A stretch of 15,840 nucleotides of DNA, from contig DAIDIS010000117.1 in NCBI GenBank assembly GCA_027451785.1, forward strand, positions 1 through 15,840. Direction: 5' to 3'. The notes below the pieces were generated by a model. The model saw nothing but the letters and a program-made list of their open reading frames with translations. It was not told the origin of the DNA and did no database searches. This DNA comes from Acidimicrobiales bacterium. Its GTDB lineage: Bacteria; Actinomycetota; Acidimicrobiia; Acidimicrobiales; JAKAVM01. The first letter of the stretch is position 1. Every line of letters starts with the position of its first letter. Below, piece by piece: positions 13,332 to 15,840 of the stretch. Made by a program: the position numbers and the translations under genes.

Positions 13332-15148
13332 CAATGAGTCCCTTCTTCAAAAAGCTCAGCCAATTCGGGCGGCATCTGCGGCAATGTCTCCGGGTCCAGG
13401 GTTGCCGTCCCATCATTCCAGCGGAAAACGTGATTTATCTTTCCGAAGCCCTCATCGTCACGTGCAGGGTAGTCGTCTCGGGTATGGCCACCCCTGCTCT
13501 CCTTGCGGGCCAGAGCAGACATTGCTGCCGCCTTGGAGACCGTAAGCTGCGCCTTCAAGTCGATTGCATGGTGCCAACCGGTGTTGTACTGGATGTTTCC
13601 TCCAGCGGCAGCCTTCTTGCGACGCTCTTCAAGTTCATCGAGCTTCGAAAGGGCCTCGGAAAGCTCGGACTCCTTCCGGATGATTCCGACGAGATCCTGC
13701 ATGGTGTCTTGCAGGTTGTGGAGCACGTCGAACGGATTCTCGCCGCCCTCCCGGTTCAAGGGCTCCAGTGCTTCCTTGGCAATTTGAGAGATCTGGGATT
13801 CCGACGCTTTGGGTGCGGATGCAGACGTAGCGAACTGCGCAGCGTGCGACCCTGCTCGCCGGCCGAATACCAAAAGGTCCCCAAGCGAGTTGCCACCCAA
13901 TCGGTTTGACCCATGCATGCCCCCGGCAACCTCACCGCAGGCGAATAGCCCCGGGATCGTGGTCGCTGTTGTATCAGGGTCGACCCTTACTCCTCCCATT
14001 GCATAGTGGCAGGTGGGGCCTACCTCCATGGGCTCTGCAGTGATATCGACTCCTGCCAACTCTTTGAACTGGTGATACATCGACGGGAGGCGGCGCCGAA
14101 TGTACTCAGGCGTACGCCTCGAATAGATGTCCAAGAAGGCCCCACCGTGGGGGCTGCCTCTTCCAGCTTTGATCTCGGAGTTGATGGCTCTGGCAACTTC
14201 GTCCCTGGGGAGAAGGTCAGGCGTGCGCCTTGCGTTCTTCTTGTCGTTGTACCAACGATCGGCTTCCTCTTCGGTGTCGGCGGTCTCTGCCCTGAACATC
14301 TCGGGAATGTAGTTGAACATGAAGCGCTTGCCATCGCTGTTCCGGAGCGTTCCGCCGTCTCCACGTACACCCTCGGTGACCAGGATTCCCCGAACGGAAG
14401 GTGGCCACACCATGCCCGTTGGGTGGAATTGGATGAATTCCATGTCGATCAGGTCGGCGCCTGCCCATGCGGCCAATGCGTGACCGTCGCCGGTGCATTC
14501 CCACGAGTTGGAGGCGACCTTCCAGGACTTGCCGATACCGCCGGTGGCCAGGATCGTCGCCTTGGCCTTGAAGACGACGAATTTTCCTGTCTCACGCCAA
14601 TACCCCATAGCTCCGACCACTTGGCCGGAGTCGTCTTGGAGGAGGCTCAAGATGGTGCACTCCATAAAGACGTTGGTACCCAGAGAGACTGCACGCTGCT
14701 GGAGGGTGCGGATCATCTCGAGGCCAGTACGGTCGCCGACGTGTGCGAGACGTGCGAAGCGGTGACCGCCGAAGTCGCGCTGAAGGATCCGGCCATCTTC
14801 TGTGCGGTCGAAGACTGCTCCCCACTCTTCAAGCTCCAAGACCCTGTCGGGGGTTTCTTGAGCGTGAAGCTGAGCCATGCGCCAGTTGTTGAGGAACTTT
14901 CCACCTCGCATGGTGTCTCGGAAGTGGACCTTCCAGTTGTCATCGGGGTAGACGTTGCCCATGGCTGCGGCGATTCCTCCTTCGGCCATGACCGTATGGG
15001 CTTTTCCGAGGAGGGACTTGCAGATGAGTGCAGTGGAGGCACCACTGGCCAAGGACTCGATTGCCGCCCTCAATCCTGCGCCGCCGGCTCCTATGACGAT
15101 GACATCAAACTCATGGGTCTCGATGTCCGTTGGGTTGAACTGTGCCAT
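13331..15148 (-). CDS. sdhA: Succinate dehydrogenase flavoprotein subunit
   Basis: This catalytic subunit of complex II oxidises succinate to fumarate using covalently bound FAD. The product is 605 residues. The FAD dinucleotide fold starts with VIGAGGAGLRAA (18-29). The flavin-linked histidine is H51 in AHTVMAEGGIA. Active-site residues are H242 in HPTG, R315 in PRDEVARAI, H381 in TCHYAMGG and R416 in HGSNRLGGNSL, which match E. coli H242, R286, H354 and R399. The ATG directly abuts the sdhC stop with no gap; GAGG inside the end of sdhC, nine bases upstream, can serve as the ribosome site. The long antisense frames over this gene are not real. The intact key residues point to a working enzyme. 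Confidence 0.97.
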   Translation of the reverse strand: MAQFNPTDIETHEFDVIVIGAGGAGLRAAIESLASGASTALICKSLLGKAHTVMAEGGIAAAMGNVYPDDNWKVHFRDTMRGGKFLNNWRMAQLHAQETPDRVLELEEWGAVFDRTEDGRILQRDFGGHRFARLAHVGDRTGLEMIRTLQQRAVSLGTNVFMECTILSLLQDDSGQVVGAMGYWRETGKFVVFKAKATILATGGIGKSWKVASNSWECTGDGHALAAWAGADLIDMEFIQFHPTGMVWPPSVRGILVTEGVRGDGGTLRNSDGKRFMFNYIPEMFRAETADTEEEADRWYNDKKNARRTPDLLPRDEVARAINSEIKAGRGSPHGGAFLDIYSRRTPEYIRRRLPSMYHQFKELAGVDITAEPMEVGPTCHYAMGGVRVDPDTTATTIPGLFACGEVAGGMHGSNRLGGNSLGDLLVFGRRAGSHAAQFATSASAPKASESQISQIAKEALEPLNREGGENPFDVLHNLQDTMQDLVGIIRKESELSEALSKLDELEERRKKAAAGGNIQYNTGWHHAIDLKAQLTVSKAAAMSALARKESRGGHTRDDYPARDDEGFGKINHVFRWNDGTATLDPETLPQMPPELAELFEEGTH

Positions 15149-15840
15149 TTAGAAGAACCTCGCGTCGTGGATGGCGCCCGAGGCGACAAGGCGGACATAT
15201 AGGTCGGAAAGGGTGACCCAGATGAGGCTCGCCCAAGCAAATTGCATGTGGCGACCGTTCAAGATGGTTACCTTTTGCCACAGCTTGTACCGGACGGGGT
15301 GCTTCGAGAAATGATTGACGCTGCCCCCGCAGGCGTGGCGGCAAGCGTGGCACGACAGCGAGTATCCCCAGAGCAAAGCGGCGTTCAGTGCAAGGACCAA
15401 GGAGCCGACGCTTAGGCCCCAACCCGTGCCCATCCTGAAGCCTTCGACTGCGTCGATCGTAAGGAGCACGTTGTAGATCAGCAGGAGGTAGAAAAAGTAG
15501 CGGTGGATGTTGTTCAGCACCAGCGGAAGGCGGCGCTCACCCGAATAGCTTTTGTGGGCGTCCGCTACGGCACAGGCCGGTGGAGAGAACCAGAATGACC
15601 TGTAGTAGGCCTTACGGTAGTAATAGCAGGTCGCCCTGAAGCCGAAAGGCAGGACAAGAGCCAAGATCGCCGGCGAGACCTGCCACCACTGGAAGGTGAA
15701 GATGAACTTGGCGTGGGAGGTGCATTCTCCTCCAATGCACGGCGAATACATGGGAGACAGAAGGTCCCGGCCCACAGAAGCCCCTGCCATGTAGTACTTG
15801 TTTTCGAAAACACGGAAGACCGTATAGGCGGTCGCAATCA
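15149..15840 (-). CDS. sdhC: Succinate dehydrogenase membrane subunit, Sdh1/type F-like (N-terminus outside window)
   Basis: The visible part is 229 residues, open to the window edge; the ATG at 15790 is internal because the conserved sequence continues upstream (TAYTVFRVFENKYY). Four membrane helices can be seen, around WWQVSPAILALVLPFGF, YFFYLLLIYNVLLTI, the long GSLVLALNAALLWGYSL and FAWASLIWVTLSDLYVRL, with another expected upstream. Other conserved stretches are TCYYYRKAYYRSFW, SPPACAVADAHK and HFSKHPVRY. After the third visible helix comes C-H-A-C-R-H (15335-15352), which can supply two Cys and two His. Mycobacterial Sdh1 has a Rieske-type [2Fe-2S] cluster in its single membrane subunit, and this protein looks like that type rather than the haem-binding SdhC/SdhD pair. 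No sdhD follows. Confidence 0.9.
   Translation of the reverse strand, partial: IATAYTVFRVFENKYYMAGASVGRDLLSPMYSPCIGGECTSHAKFIFTFQWWQVSPAILALVLPFGFRATCYYYRKAYYRSFWFSPPACAVADAHKSYSGERRLPLVLNNIHRYFFYLLLIYNVLLTIDAVEGFRMGTGWGLSVGSLVLALNAALLWGYSLSCHACRHACGGSVNHFSKHPVRYKLWQKVTILNGRHMQFAWASLIWVTLSDLYVRLVASGAIHDARFF

Noticed and set aside
14006..15202. 398-residue open frame on the plus strand across sdhA
   Set aside because: It is antisense to sdhA, which has full catalytic motifs. The translation shows no recognisable domain and is a by-product of codon bias.
15149..15790. ATG at 15790 as the start of sdhC
   Set aside because: Conserved SdhC sequence continues in frame upstream to the window edge, and the first membrane helix would be missing.

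Overview
The window is bacterial chromosomal DNA, moderately GC-rich and densely coded. The protein types point to the Actinobacteria: a Thermus/actinobacterial-type malate dehydrogenase, a dimeric NADP-type isocitrate dehydrogenase, an actinobacterial MetF variant, an SCP2-like protein and a mycobacterial Sdh1-like succinate dehydrogenase. An Acidimicrobiia-like lineage is my best guess, but that is inference from memory of related proteins. I see no mobile element, CRISPR array, tRNA or rRNA.

Layout. Bases 1-5384 (+) form one compact gene run: the end of sucC, then sucD, ctaB (haem O synthase), a membrane-anchored thioredoxin-like protein, purN and purH. The genes overlap or nearly touch, so this is probably one transcript. 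Bases 5385-5818 form an AT-rich non-coding gap with two inverted repeats. Bases 5819-11728 (+) carry a PAS-GGDEF-EAL cyclic-di-GMP protein, metF, icd and mdh, and end at a strong hairpin terminator (11746-11783). Bases 11972-15840 are on the minus strand and read sdhC (5' end cut by the window edge), sdhA, sdhB, then a small SCP2-like gene. The convergent gap between mdh and the SCP2 gene holds a 30-base tandem repeat.

Function. Four TCA-cycle steps are encoded close together: isocitrate dehydrogenase, succinyl-CoA synthetase, succinate dehydrogenase and malate dehydrogenase. Haem O synthase and complex II tie this to aerobic respiration. PurN, PurH and MetF share the folate one-carbon pool. 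The GGDEF-EAL protein is the only signalling gene.

The most notable item is the SdhC membrane subunit. It carries a C-H-x-C-R-H motif next to a transmembrane helix, with exactly two Cys and two His. This matches the idea of a membrane-embedded Rieske-type [2Fe-2S] cluster, as reported for mycobacterial Sdh1 (type F complex II). Most other genes are ordinary housekeeping genes. The oddities are local: a long basic N-terminal extension on CtaB, a repeat-built insert in the thioredoxin-like protein, and operator-like palindromes.
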